From Delphinapterus leucas (taxonomy: Eukaryota; Chordata; Mammalia; Artiodactyla; Monodontidae), in NCBI RefSeq assembly GCF_002288925.2, contig NW_022098030.1:8469532-8533531 (forward strand): DNA of 64,000 nt. Reading direction: 5' to 3'. The notes under the pieces are model-generated. The model was given only the letters and a program-made list of their open reading frames with translations. It did not search any database and was not told where the DNA came from. This document shows, one piece after another, positions 51,628 to 62,939 of the stretch. Within the stretch, counting starts at the first letter, position 1. Each line of letters starts with the position of its first letter. The position numbers were made by a program, and so were the translations under genes.

Positions 51628-51906
51628 TTTTTTTAATTTATTTTTGCTGTGTTGGGTCTTCGTTTCTGTGTGAGGGCTTTCTCTAGTTGTGGCAAGTGGG
51701 GGCCGCTCTTCATCGCGGTGCGCGGGCCTCTCACTGTTGTGGCCTCTCTCGTTGCGGAGCACAGGCTCCAGATGCGCAGGTTCAGTAATTGTGGCTCACG
51801 GGCCCAGCCGCTCCACAGCATGTGGGATCCTCCCAGACCAGGGCTCGAACCCGTGTCCCCTGCATTGGCAGGCAGATTCTCAACTGCTGCGCCACCAGGG
51901 AAGCCC
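51628..51906 (-). mobile_element. CHR-type SINE, reversed, intermediate form
   Basis: The plus strand runs from a T-rich tail (51628-51648) to the SINE head 'gccaccagggaagccc' at 51891-51906. The perfect 14-bp target-site duplication ttctctcacatttt lies at 51614-51627 and 51907-51920. The distal half on the SINE strand is GC-rich, giving open frames up to 114 codons that are not genes. Confidence 0.95.
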
Positions 51907-52019
51907 TTCTCTCACATTTTGAGGGCAATGGGAGGAAACCTCAGTCTTATAAATAACAAAGAGAAGAGGGGTCTTTATTCTGACATGTTATGAACATAGT
52001 AAGTAGTCAGTAAAACAAT

Positions 52020-54080
52020 TCACTCTTTCTACTTGTTTTTCCATTAGGCAAGTGCTCTGTGTCTTTAAATTTTAATGCATTCTTAAAATAGTAAAAAATT
52101 AAATAACTACAGCAACAAAAATGCTCGTACTCACAGACTCCCTACATATCAATAGATGCAGGGGATAATTAAAAGTTCAAGGAATATTCTTTTGAATTAT
52201 CTCTTATCTCCCCATATTCACTGATCTGAATAAAATGCCTTTAAAATTCAGTTGAGTCTGAAAACTCATATAGCGGATACTAAAAGTAAATAAATAAATA
52301 CGTCTTTCAGTCTTTCTCTTTCCAATTTGAGTTTGCTGTTAGTTAGACACAGAGTCAGAGACAAATATAAATGTATTTACAATAACTGACTTATGAAAAA
52401 TGCACAGGACAATTTCACTTCCCCTTTTTAGAAAACTGTCAAATAAACACATCAAACTGAAGACCCAGGTCATATTATTTTAACAACACCTATTTGCGAC
52501 TTATCTTGAATATGTTCAGTTTCACACCAAGTGTCTGGATAATTCGACAGCCCACATACAGAAGGTTTCTGGCCACATAAAACACACAGCCAGGACACAT
52601 TTCCTGTTCACTTTTAGAAGCAATTTAAGCACTGATTTTAATGTTTAAAGAGGGTTTGAGTTCCAGATACCCAGATGCCTAATTTTTATGCTGCATTTTA
52701 TTTTTTAATGCTGCATTTTTATAAGAACATGGTTCGATTTATGAGTTCCTGTGAAAAAGTTCTCAATTTGATTTTTGGAGAAACAGACAGATAAACTTTA
52801 GGGGCCCAGGTGTATGTGTGTTTTAAATGGTGCCTTGTTATTGTGAATTATCTTCTGGTAAATTTCATGATCTTATTATTTGTTTGACAATCAGTATATT
52901 ACAGACACCTGCAACTTATTTTATACTTAATACCTAGACTGATATATTTACCTAAAGTAATAATATCATAATACTAAGCAAAAATATTAAATTTTACTTT
53001 ATCTTTTTCTCAAATTGTATATTATACAGAGAATTGGTATTAGGAAAATTACACTAAAATTTTAAGCAAGGACATCTGTGAAACTGGAAAACAACTGAGT
53101 TCAATTCTAACCATGTTCCTACATGAATGTTAATGGAATCTAACTAGAAACCAAAATTCCTATTCCATTAAATCAACTATTACAGTGTAAGGCTCAATGT
53201 TTCAAGCTAGAAATCACACCACAATACGATTGATGAAGGAAAATTCCTGTTAACTTCTCATTCAGGGCCTTGAAAACATGAATAGAAACTTGCAAATCTA
53301 TTTTTGGATTTCCCACAGAGTTTGAATAAATATCAGATTCAGTACAGTAAAACAAGTTTCTAATGTTCTATATCCATTCCTGAGCAGACATCAAAATCCA
53401 AATTTTACTTTGTAAAACTACTTTATTTGGTCTTTGAAACATATATTGTGGAAGTATCAAAGGAAATGTCAATACGTAAAAGCACAATGCCTTCCAGCAT
53501 ATGGCAGAAATAAGTACTAAATGCTAACACTAACTTGCCTGACATGCACTGGGGCTATGGCTCCTAACTGCCTCTACTCTCAGATCAGTTTTGGAATTTG
53601 GGATAACCAATTAGTATATTCTTAAATAGTTATATTTGATCTAGATATGGAGGCTTAAATCTGGACCCAAATGGTTTCTAAATGTAGTAAAACCACTTAA
53701 CTATATATCAGATTTTATATTTTATAACAGAAGTAAAAATACATTTTATATACATGGAAATATTATGAGAATAACATTTAGAAAAAAGAGGTGTATTTCT
53801 GTTATTACTTATTCAAGGAATCTATTCTTATAATGGCACCTTTTATCCCAACTAGAAGATATCTATTTTTCTCTCATTGTCAAATATCCCAGTGGTCCCT
53901 TTCAGAGAAGAACAAAAGCAATATGGTCTAAAATATTATGAAAAGCCATTTAGATCATGCTATGAACGGAATTTTAAAAATCTAATTATACAGCAGATAT
54001 AGTATTGGGGAAGAGATTTAATAAACAACTATTAAATATTGGATTTCTTGTGGCAATTTTTTTTTGTATATTACATAATT
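52020..54080. other. Unassigned AT-rich sequence
   Basis: About 2 kb without an open frame above 60 codons or a recognisable repeat. A short direct repeat (atgctgcatttta / atgctgcattttt) occurs at about 52689-52722. Confidence 0.5.
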
Positions 54081-54094
54081 GTTATGGTTTTCAA

Positions 54095-54240
54095 ATCTCC
54101 ACATACACTTTCTTATTTAAAGCTCACAAACTCACAACAACCTTTTCAATAGAACAGTTACTAATACTACTAAATTTTAAAAATAGATAACCTAGAATCA
54201 GAAAATTTAAGTAATTTGTCACAAACAACCAAGATTTATC
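54095..54240 (-). mobile_element. MIR SINE fragment, reversed, weak
   Basis: 'aaagctcacaaactcacaac' followed by 'gataacctagaatcagaaaa' and 'agtaatttgtcacaaacaac' is consistent with a degraded reverse MIR core. Confidence 0.45.
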
Positions 54241-55444
54241 ATAGACACTGACTGGGACACATTCTCCTCTTAGAAATAAAAGCTACAAAACAATCTTAAG
54301 ATCTTTCAACTATTTTTTTTTTCTCTTTTTCCACAGTTTTAGAATAAATTAGAGTGACTAACAGCAGAGTCAAAAGAAGGGGTTCAGCTAAACAATGATG
54401 TAAACTTTGGCACCAAGAACTCTTCTAGTAAACTTGGAAAAAGCAGACCAAAAATGTAGAATATTCTTTCTACTAGCAAACCTCTGACTCTGCTTACAAT
54501 GTAAATGAAGAGAGTGCAGAAGATTCTCCCAGGATTATTCTCTGGTTCACTTCATTGCTAACACACCAGGTTCTGTATGCATAATAATGAGTGTCATTGG
54601 CAATGGATTTTGTATATTCTATAACCACAAGAAATAAGTCAAATCCTTTTAAAGCCTATGAAAAAGTAATGCTTAACAAAAGAAGCATAGTGATTCTGTT
54701 ATTCAGTCCTGGATTTGGTTCATTTGTTCTCCTTTGTTATTTCAATCTGGTAAACATTTTCTTCATGCTCCTGCACTTATCTACTATATCATGAATTTAT
54801 TTTGTCCTCTTAATTTAAAACTGAACAGTGTGACATTCTCTTTAGGTCTGATACAGTGTTGCACAGGGTTTTTTTTTTCAGTTATTTTGCTTATTTCCTA
54901 ATATTGGACACTGTTATTTTACATTTAATCAAGTCAGTGTGAATCCAGAACATGAATATTTTATAAATACATGCACTGAAAGTAGATTTTTGAGAAAGTC
55001 ACAAGGTAGGCATAAGAAAGAAATTGTGTAATTTAACATTGTCCTTCACATACTTCTAGTCTCAATGCTGAAATAGCCTTAGTCCCTCCTACACTATATT
55101 TCCCCATGATACTAGGCTAGTTTAGATGCACATCCATTCAACGGGGACTCTTTCATATACTGCTGGCAGTTGTTTAATACAATAATTTAGAAAAATATCA
55201 ATATGGAATTTTTTTATTCAAGTGCTAAAAAACAAGCTTATGTTCTTTAAATCAGAATAGACACTTCTAGGCACCTAAGTCATGGAAATATTCTGAACCA
55301 CAAAGAGGAAAGCTTATCCAATGTTTATCTCAAAATTATTCATGTAAAATATTGGAAAGAATATTAATGTTCAATATCAGCCAAATGTCAAGTGCATTAT
55401 AAAACATCTAAAATAATGGGTATAAGGACTATTTAGTCACACAG

Positions 55445-55634
55445 GAATCTAGTCTAGTGGTTAAGAGTGCAGGTCCCATTAGGCTTTCTGAGTTCTTCTA
55501 CAACCTGCACCCACAAAATATCTTCCACAAACTACTAGTTGAGTAGTTTGGGAAAAGTTCTTTCTTTTCCTTTTTTGCTCAGCCATTAAACAGGGATGGT
55601 AACTACCTCACAGGTTGTTGTGAACACTTAATCC
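55445..55634 (+). mobile_element. MIR SINE, left half (split by the MULE element)
   Basis: MIR head with 'agtctagtggttaagagtgc' (about 55451), the central part, and 'gtaactacctcacaggttgt' (about 55599). The element then stops inside the 'tgtgaacacttaatcc' part, where the MULE terminal repeat begins. The missing distal part is found about 2.46 kb further on, at 58100-58180. Confidence 0.85.
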
Positions 55635-55640
55635 TTGCAG

Positions 55641-55745
55641 GACATTTCATCCTGTCCAACATGTTCATTGAGAAATGTGGTCCATGATTCGTTAAACAAT
55701 ACAAACATTTAACTTTGCCAAAATGTCTTTAATTTGTCCTGTCAT
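55641..55745 (-). repeat. MULE terminal inverted repeat, left side (about 1.5 subrepeats)
   Basis: Reverse-complemented, this contains 'gacaggacaaattaaagaca' with ttttggca, then about 26 unrelated bases, then 'atggaccacatttctcaatg' with aacatgttggacagga. These match the 59-bp unit of 57831-58090 in order. The inner copy overlaps the end of the transposase reading frame (stop at 55729). Confidence 0.8.
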
Positions 55746-56965
55746 TGCTTTTATGTTTGTCTTGTATCACTTCAATAAATCTCCAAGTTAAAGGGTGATG
55801 CACTACCATCAGCTTTTGAAATTTGCTATGCCAGCCTTCCACTGCATTGTTCATCCTATGATTGCTATTCAGTACTGATGTATAATCAATAAGTTTCTGG
55901 TTGAAATCTTGGAGCTTCTTGTTTTCTTCTCTCTCTGCTACACCTTTCATGGACTTATACTGTCTCAACATAATACAATAGGTCATCTAAATGTTCTTCT
56001 GCATTCTCCACAATGTATTTAGAAGTTTCAATTATATCTTCCAAAGCCACAAAAAAATGGAAGTCCAAACAACATGGATGCACTTACATGTGTTATTTTC
56101 CATTTTTATATACTCACATGTTAGAGCTAAATAAGATATTTTTCACCACAGTGACTGTGAAAAGTGAAACGATCAACATTTACATGTGCATTTAGTAAGA
56201 ATAGTCAAACTGCATTCATATTTGCAATCTCAAAATCCGTCATGCATAATGAAGGGTTAATGCTGAGATTTCTTTCTTATGCAAATGCAAATAATTTTTC
56301 AAACTTATATCTGTAAGTGTCTTCTGGCCTTTTCATTGTTAGTACATAAATCAGTGGCATACTGTAATCCAATACTACACGGTGCACATACATAACTGAG
56401 TGAACTGTGTTGGTGCCATTGTGAAGGTGCCATTGCTAAATAGTGTGGTATTGGCACTTAAACATCAAATATTGTCATAAGCTGTGTAAATAATTCTTTC
56501 ATCATCTTGAGCACTGGAATCATGCATAAAAAATGCTCCACATCTGGTCACTATACACTCCTCTGGAATTTAAATTCCGTGCAAAGATTGTTGTCTGTTT
56601 TGAATTCTATTTACTTGCTACTTTAATGAGTTTCTTTCTGCCCTTCATCATGAATATCATGGAGAGTTCTTTGAAGTAACTGTGATGGTACTGCGTTTGG
56701 TCCTTCTTCTGTCTGTCATTTTAACCTATTCAGTCTTCCTTACTTCCTCTTCAATACCAACTTTGTGCTGATGCTTTCCTGTCCCATCTAGAATGATTGT
56801 AATATTATCCAAATCCTGACTAGTTGTACACTGGACATTGCAGGTTCCCCTCTCTTTACAACTGTACCTTTTACTCCTATCTCTGTTAAAGAAATAGAAA
56901 AGGTAACAAAAGCCATTATAAGGTAGCATTGGCTTTTCTTTTTGTGAGTATACTATTTCTGCCAT
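55729..56965 (-). pseudogene. MULE transposase pseudogene with N-terminal FLYWCH finger
   Basis: This encoded the enzyme that would cut and move the element in the nucleus. An open segment of 79 codons (56965 to 56726) has the FLYWCH pattern: a G-F-x-Y start (residues 18-21), Cys36 and Cys42 as first zinc ligands and His65-x-His67 as the last. The usual Trp of the RYW-C part is missing (reads RYSC). The DDE core follows with frame breaks and stops: FSNGTFTMAP at about 56411-56440 is the first catalytic block, with Asn (56432-56434) where Asp is expected, and MTDFEIA at 56223-56243 holds the second Asp, about 66 codons later, as usual for MULEs. A second open segment of 85 codons (55986 to 55729) carries NNAVEGWHSKF at 55819-55851, the conserved MULE C-terminal motif, then a HPLTWRFIE stretch. 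At least two frameshifts and several stops make it non-functional. Confidence 0.85.
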
Positions 56966-57830
56966 ATTCCACTAAGAACTTTCAAATAAAGATGTCCTAT
57001 TGACAAGCAACAGAAAAATGGTTATGGATGGATGGATGGATTGCCTAGGTAGGAAAAACCTTACTAATGTCTTATGGATTCAACTCCAGGTTCATCTGGA
57101 CTGAATCAGCTAGTAAGTAGGTACCAACCAGTGATGGTCCATGCTGATTAGCAGGTATGTGTGGGAGTCACACCCACTAAAACCTCTCTGAACAGCAGCA
57201 CTTATTGTGGTCTACTGCTATCATACCTTTATAAGACATCAACTCAAGGGAAATATTGCCCATTAATCTTGGGAATGATTGTAGAAGGATTAATTAGATG
57301 CCCCGTATCACCCTCAAGGTGTCTATTACACTCAACCACTAAGGAGTAGGAGAGCCATACCCATTCTCACTCCTCCCAAACAAGTGAGACTCTCTGTAAA
57401 GTGTTTAGCTCAATGTGTTTCCAGCCCATTTTACATAGCAACTTGACCAAGTTCCTCCTTTTAAACTCTACACTTATTGAATGATCAAGCCACATCCAAA
57501 CAAATGCCCAGTAGCATTTACACATCATGCATTGTGAGATCCTGTCCTGGACTTGTTGTCCTGTGTGCATTTCTCAAACTGTAGGACTCTTCCTCAGTAT
57601 ATATAGTTAATATAAATTACAATCTTCTGCAAGATTCAAACCCTGACCCATCTACTTAGCCCTACATGTGATTACCAAGTCTACCAAGGCAAGAAAGGTT
57701 ATTATTGGCAATACAACCACAACACAATTATTGGACCAATAAAACATAATAGTATTTATGTATTAATCCTGTCAACAAAAAGTATAAATAAATGTTAGGG
57801 GCTATTTGAACCCAGGGATGTTTTCTAAGC
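56966..57830 (-). other. MULE 5' region upstream of the transposase frame
   Basis: Sequence between the FLYWCH segment and the inverted-repeat array, belonging to the element by position. A (TGGA)n run of about five units lies at 57023-57041. A 67-codon minus-strand frame (57570 to 57367) was not recognised and could be a leftover of an upstream exon, a promoter region, or chance. Confidence 0.45.
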
Positions 57831-58090
57831 ATGGACATTTTTAACAGGCTCAAATATTAAGGACAATTTGTCATGGACCAAATATGCTCATGGATGTTTT
57901 TGATAGGACCAAACTTCAAGGACATTTTGGCATAGACCAAATGTCTCAATGGACGTTTTAGACAGGACCAAATTTCAAAGACTTTTTGGCATGGGTCAAA
58001 TATCTCAATGGATGTTTTGGATAGGACAAAATATCAAAAACTTTTTGGCAGACCAAATGTCTCAATAAACGTTTGGACAGGACCAAATGT
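57831..58090. repeat. 59-bp tandem subrepeats forming the right MULE terminal repeat
   Basis: Units start at 57831, 57890, 57949 and 58008 (lengths 59, 59, 59 and 57), plus a partial unit at 58065-58090. Each has an 'atgga(t/c)gtttt' start, a 'gataggaccaaa' block, a 'gacattttggcat' block and an 'accaaatgtctca' end. Units differ at several positions. The same unit occurs inverted at 55641-55745. Confidence 0.92.
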
Positions 58091-58099
58091 AGCTAATCC

Positions 58100-58180
58100 G
58101 TTTAATAAATTAATGCACATTAAGCTCTTTGACCAGTGTTTGGAAGGTAATTAATGCTCAAAAGAGATGAGCTATTATGA
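58100..58180 (+). mobile_element. MIR SINE, right half (split by the MULE element)
   Basis: Continues the MIR begun at 55445: 'aaattaatgcacattaagct', 'ctttgaccagtgtttggaag' and a terminal 'gatgagctattatga'. These are the parts expected after the break point in the left half. Confidence 0.8.
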
Positions 58181-59470
58181 GGATTTTATTTTAACTCTAA
58201 AGTAATATCTTAACAACTTTGAAATAAACAAGAATAAAACATTAAAATAATTACTAAATGTAATTGACATACAATGATAATATACCTTGATATTAACAAT
58301 GATGGCTTTATTTAAAATTTATTAACTTCATTTTTAAAAATTTTTTAAATATATTTACAAATAAACCAATATTTTACAATAAAAATTAGAATTGTGAAAC
58401 TATACTTAACAATTAATGTAAATGATAAAAACCATCACTGATCACTGATTTCTAGATCCTTTGAAAAACTGTGGAAGCAGACTTCCTACAAAACTATTTC
58501 AGCCAGATTAGCTGGGTTACACTGTACTTTAAAAAACAGAACAAAACAAAACAAAAAAATGAAATATTATCTCGAACTAAGGGGTTTAAAACAACAAAGG
58601 TGTATTTTGTGTTTTATTACATGTCTATAACAGGTCAGCAGGTGGGAAGAGAGTGCTCTGCTTATCTTAGTTTCTCAGGAACCCAGACTGATAGAGCAAC
58701 CACCATCTCAAAGTTCCATTGATGTGCAAGAGTAAGAAAAGCTCTAGACGACCTTGTACTGGCAATTAAATCGTCACACTTCCTGTAACAGATCATGGAT
58801 CAGAACTTGCCACATGATGACACCAAACAATGAGAGACCCTTAATGTGGCCAAAAGGATTTTTTTATTCTTTCATAAAAGCATGCTAAGGGCTAGGAAGT
58901 TAAGGAAAATGTCCAGCCGTCTGAGATTTAAATGTCAATTGGCTAATATTCTATCATGTCATAAGAATACCAGTCTTACCTGTCAAAATGAGGTGCTCAG
59001 TAAAACTGAAACAAGAGGAATTACAAGGGGTCAAATGATCAAAAAGAGGCTGGTAAACTTCAGATTTAATTAAGAGGTCAAAGGAAAAAATTTCAATATG
59101 CCACCAAGTTCTACACTTAAGAGTTTAGTAGCAAATGTCTAAAATCAAGCAGGGAAAATATCCCTCCCCCCAAAATAACATAAAAAGCAGATGAGATAAT
59201 GAGCACAGTATGAAGTAACAGTAACACAAATCTCCCCAAAAAGTGGCTGTTTCTGTCTCAGAGCTATTTTAAAAGGGCCAGGAACAATCTCCTCTTTCTT
59301 CAAGTGCCAGAAAATTTTATTTCCATATAAGTAGATTGAGAATTAATTATCTGGCATTGTTGGACATGTAGTTTTAATTTGTAAAATAATTTTATTGTGT
59401 TGAATAACATAAGATTCCCTTGAATTTGACAATTCTGAACTAAAGGTTTAGATTAAAATCAGTTCTCTAT
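58181..59470. other. Unassigned AT-rich sequence
   Basis: No confident repeat or gene. Open frames of 83 and 75 codons (58471-58722 and 58846-59073) have no recognisable feature. Confidence 0.45.
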
Positions 59471-59479
59471 TCCCCTTCT

Positions 59480-60465
59480 CCCCGCTCCATTAGTAAGAGT
59501 TGATCACTCACTCCCACCTCCTGTTTTCATTCAATTTTCTGTAACCCATGGTCTCATTGTCTTTCTTCTATGTTTTTAGGGTCTCCTTCTGAATCATTTG
59601 TTTATTCCCAAACCCTACAAGTTGTTGGGCCCAGAGTTTATCTCTTCAGATTTCTTTTTCATCTACATTCTAATTTCTATCAAATCTTTGGTGAACTCGT
59701 AATTGCTTTAAATATACTGAAATCTCCTAGATTATTATCTCAAGCCCATAGCTCTGTCCTCACCTAGCTCATGTAACCAACTTAATTACTCAACATCTCC
59801 ACCTGAATATCTAATAGAACTATTAAACCAATATACTGAAAACTGAGCTCCTGACTATTCCACTACCCCACCTCCCAACGCAAATCTATTTCTTCATCAT
59901 CTCTGCAAAAAACAATTTTATTTTCCAAGTTGCTCAGGGTGAAAAACTCAGAGACAATATGAAGCACAGTAAATTATTTGGTAAGTTACAAAATCCTTGC
60001 TTTTTAGGTAGATCACTCAAAGGTAGTGACGTAGAGCTTAGCATAAGCAACTCCATTTTGGCCCTGCTGTCTTGTTTTCAACATCTACTACTATCCTCTT
60101 GGCTCACTTTGACCTCTTAACTGTTCTATGCCTCAGGACATTTGCACTTCTGTTTCCTCTACCTAACATGTTCTTCCTTCATAGACTTGCATGGCTGACT
60201 CCCTCTCCACCTTCAGATATTTAATAAAATGTCACTTTTTCAATGAAATCTTCCCTGACTGTTCTATTTAATTTTGCAAAACCAGTATTTTCTTTTATTC
60301 AACTCCCTAACCTCCTTCTAAAACCTCTCTTATTTTTCTCTTTAGTACACATCACCATTTTTCATACCATTATGTTAACTATTCCTTGCTTTTTACCTAA
60401 TTTTCCCACTAAATGAAAGCTCCTATAGGCAATGATTTTTTTGCTTGTTTTGTTCATTGTTATAG
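59480..60465 (+). mobile_element. L2 LINE (long 3' portion)
   Basis: An unusually long L2 stretch: 'caacatctccacctgaatat' (about 59791), 'actgaaaactgagctcctga' (about 59835), 'cctcaggacatttgcacttc' (about 60132), 'caatgaaatcttccctgact' (about 60241) and 'ctaaatgaaagctcctatag' (about 60409) in the expected order. Confidence 0.8.
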
Positions 60466-60539
60466 CTCCTTTGCCAAGAAAAATGTTGGTATATATTGCT
60501 CTTTTGTGTTGACTAATCAAATTGATTATTTATAGTCAA

Positions 60540-62050
60540 CAGAAATATTCTGAACTGTGATGGGAATACAGTTTCTTTACATCTTATTTAAAATTTTATA
60601 TTTGATTTTAGAGTGTTTATGAATATTTATTTTAGCTGCTTCCATAGTGTTTGAATTTATAGACAAAGAATAATTAGTTAACTCTATCAATGAGGTTATA
60701 ATATTAAATCAACTTGCTATTAACTAAAAGGCCTCAGGTTTGGAACTCTTGAAAAGTATAAAATAACAAAAAAAAAACAACTAAAAAACACAATTGATAC
60801 ATTTTCTTATATTATTGAAAATTTTTACATTTTTTCTGTAGTGTTGTACATTAGTAAAATGTTGATCAAAAATTATGTTGTTTTACACAAATGTTGAATT
60901 CCAACCCAGAGGTGACTCATTTTACCTTATTAGGTTCTAAAACAAGTAGGTACAGCACATATGGTAAAAATTTCCCTTCATAATTTTATAAGTAACCCTT
61001 GAAGTATAAAATCTAGCCTGTTGAGTGATATTCTATATAAATTAATAATATATAAACTGACTTGTAGTATTTAGCAGAATATATATGCAAAGTCTAAGTG
61101 TTTAAAAAGATAGATATAAGCAAGTGATCATATATAGCTGACTTCAGTTAAAAAAACATGTTGTAATGCCACTGTTCAGATACGGGATATTCATAATCTA
61201 AAACACTTGGATTATTTCCTAGAAATTTTACAAATGATTCAGATCTCTGAATATGATTCAATCGACTAATATAAAACTTTTAGTTAAAATAATAAAACAT
61301 AAATTTCTGCTAATTGACAATATCTTTAAATGACATAAAGAGTTTAGTAATCCATTTTGTATAAATAATGATTTAAAACTGTTTCTATAAAACTACATAA
61401 TATTTGATTTTTATCATCAAATTTTTACATCTGACCACCAAAATTGATTTTAGTGTGGCTGATCACATCAATGCTTACTTATACGCAGTATTTTCACAGA
61501 TCTTACTTGGCAATTAATAGGGCCTTTCCACAGAGGCAAAAAAAAATTTCATATTCAATATTAAAGTTGTTTAATATAACTATATTTTCATTGAGGCCAG
61601 TTTAACAGATCGTTGTTTAATATGTTTAAAGAATTACTTAAATAAGTCTACATATTTTAAGGTATTTTCTCTGGCTAAAATTAATTTAAAAAGCTATATT
61701 TCAAAAGGTTGTGAAATTTGCATTAAAAGACATTAAAATCACAGGATCTTATTTCATTATGTAATGCTGTTAATCTTTTAAAAGCAGAATTGGTATGTTA
61801 GTTCCTTTATAACATATTAAAGGATTAATAATTGGCCAAGTTCCTTTATATCATATTAATCTGAAAAGCCACATAAATTGTACACTTGCAACTTGGCACC
61901 TTAGAGTATCTCTCCCAGTCCAAATACTGTTATCCAAATAGTGTTCCACACAGACTTAAAAACTCATAAAGATTTTTAAACTCAGTTGGTGGTCCCTGCA
62001 TCTTCCAGTGGCTCCATTCCCCATATATTAAGATTGTAGCCAAGGTAATT
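60540..62050. other. Unassigned AT-rich sequence
   Basis: No gene or confident repeat. A short direct repeat, 'agttcctttata', occurs twice at about 61800 and 61838. Confidence 0.45.
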
Positions 62051-62059
62051 CACACAGAG

Positions 62060-62255
62060 AAGAGTAAGAAACCAATATATGCAAAGACCTATGTCAGACT
62101 TTATCCTAGGAGCATTATATACACTATCAGTTTAAAATCTTCATGAAAATCCTTAGAGGTAGTAAATTTACTCTGATTACACAGATGACTAGATTAGAGA
62201 CAACTCACCTAAACCAGGCTGTTGGGGAAAAGCCTCAAGTCCTGACTAGGTTACT
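62060..62255 (-). mobile_element. MIR SINE fragment, reversed, weak
   Basis: 'atgtcagactttatcctagg', 'atacactatcagtttaaaat' and 'ttacacagatgactagatta' follow the reverse MIR order but are degraded. Confidence 0.45.
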
Positions 62256-62279
62256 TGTTTCAGTGTTTCTACCATTAAG

Positions 62280-62480
62280 AATAATAACAGTAAAAGTGAT
62301 TCGGTACAAGGCACTGGGCAGTATGGTTTACACACTTTATGCTATTTATCTATCTCAATAACCTTAAAAGATAAGTGCTATTATTACCCTCATTTTTTAG
62401 AGAATGAAACTGAAAGATTACATAAATTTCTCAAGGTCACAGAAACAGAAAATGAAAGTGTGAGCACCTTTCACCTTGCT
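62280..62480 (-). mobile_element. MIR SINE, reversed
   Basis: 'ttcggtacaaggcactgggc', 'tttatctatctcaataacct', 'ctattattaccctcattttt', 'aaatttctcaaggtcacaga' follow the reverse MIR core clearly. Confidence 0.75.
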
Positions 62481-62939
62481 CAACCTAAAAACACAGCTAG
62501 TGGGTCTACCTCCCTTAGAAGCAAAAGTGCTTAATGGCTAACTCAGAAGATTCCAACTACGTGAACCTGAAAATTATAGGAGAAAAACAGCCCAGGATTT
62601 TTTACTGCTGTGTGACCAGAGGAATGCCACTTTCTTCATATTAAATAGGAAAAGAAAGAATTCATTCCTTAAAAGATTATTATGGGGGTTAAGTAAGGAA
62701 TTCATTTAATGTACTTAGCACAACATCAGTGAGGTACACGCACCCCACCCCTTCCGCCAGCAGAGGAGTAATAAAAACTCTTTCCGCATCATGGTGAAGC
62801 CTAAAGACAAAGTTGTTGTCTTAAGCTTTGCCACAGATTCCTCCCTAAGTGAACCGAGCTTAGAGTTACATAATTGGTTAGAAAGCATAAATTCACCAGG
62901 GACACAGCACAGAGAATAATAAAACAAAACCACAGAACA

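Larger units (their letters stand above)
55635..58099 (-). mobile_element. FLYWCH-type Mutator-like (MULE) DNA transposon relic
   Basis: A roughly 2.46-kb DNA transposon relic inserted in an MIR. Three independent lines support it. First, the minus strand encodes, in order, a FLYWCH-like zinc-finger segment, a MULE transposase core and the MULE C-terminal motif (see the pseudogene entry). Second, inverted repeats lie at the ends: 55641-55745 reversed matches the 59-bp subrepeats at 57831-58090. Third, the two halves of one MIR flank it exactly. A 9-bp duplication at the junctions, as expected for MULEs, is plausible but degraded (taatccttg at 55629-55637 and taatccgtt at 58094-58102, seven of nine matching), so ends are uncertain by about 10 bases. 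MULE relics such as Ricksha are known in placental mammals; I cannot tell if this belongs to that family. Confidence 0.82.

Noticed and set aside
55729..56965. Functional FLYWCH/MULE-derived host gene
   Set aside because: The catalytic core has multiple stops and frameshifts and the FLYWCH tryptophan is missing. Only a retained short segment remains conceivable, and it is listed as a low-certainty finding.
57831..58090. CRISPR array or ordinary minisatellite
   Set aside because: Units are contiguous without spacers, the genome is mammalian, and the same unit occurs inverted at the other end of the MULE, so it is part of the transposon terminus.
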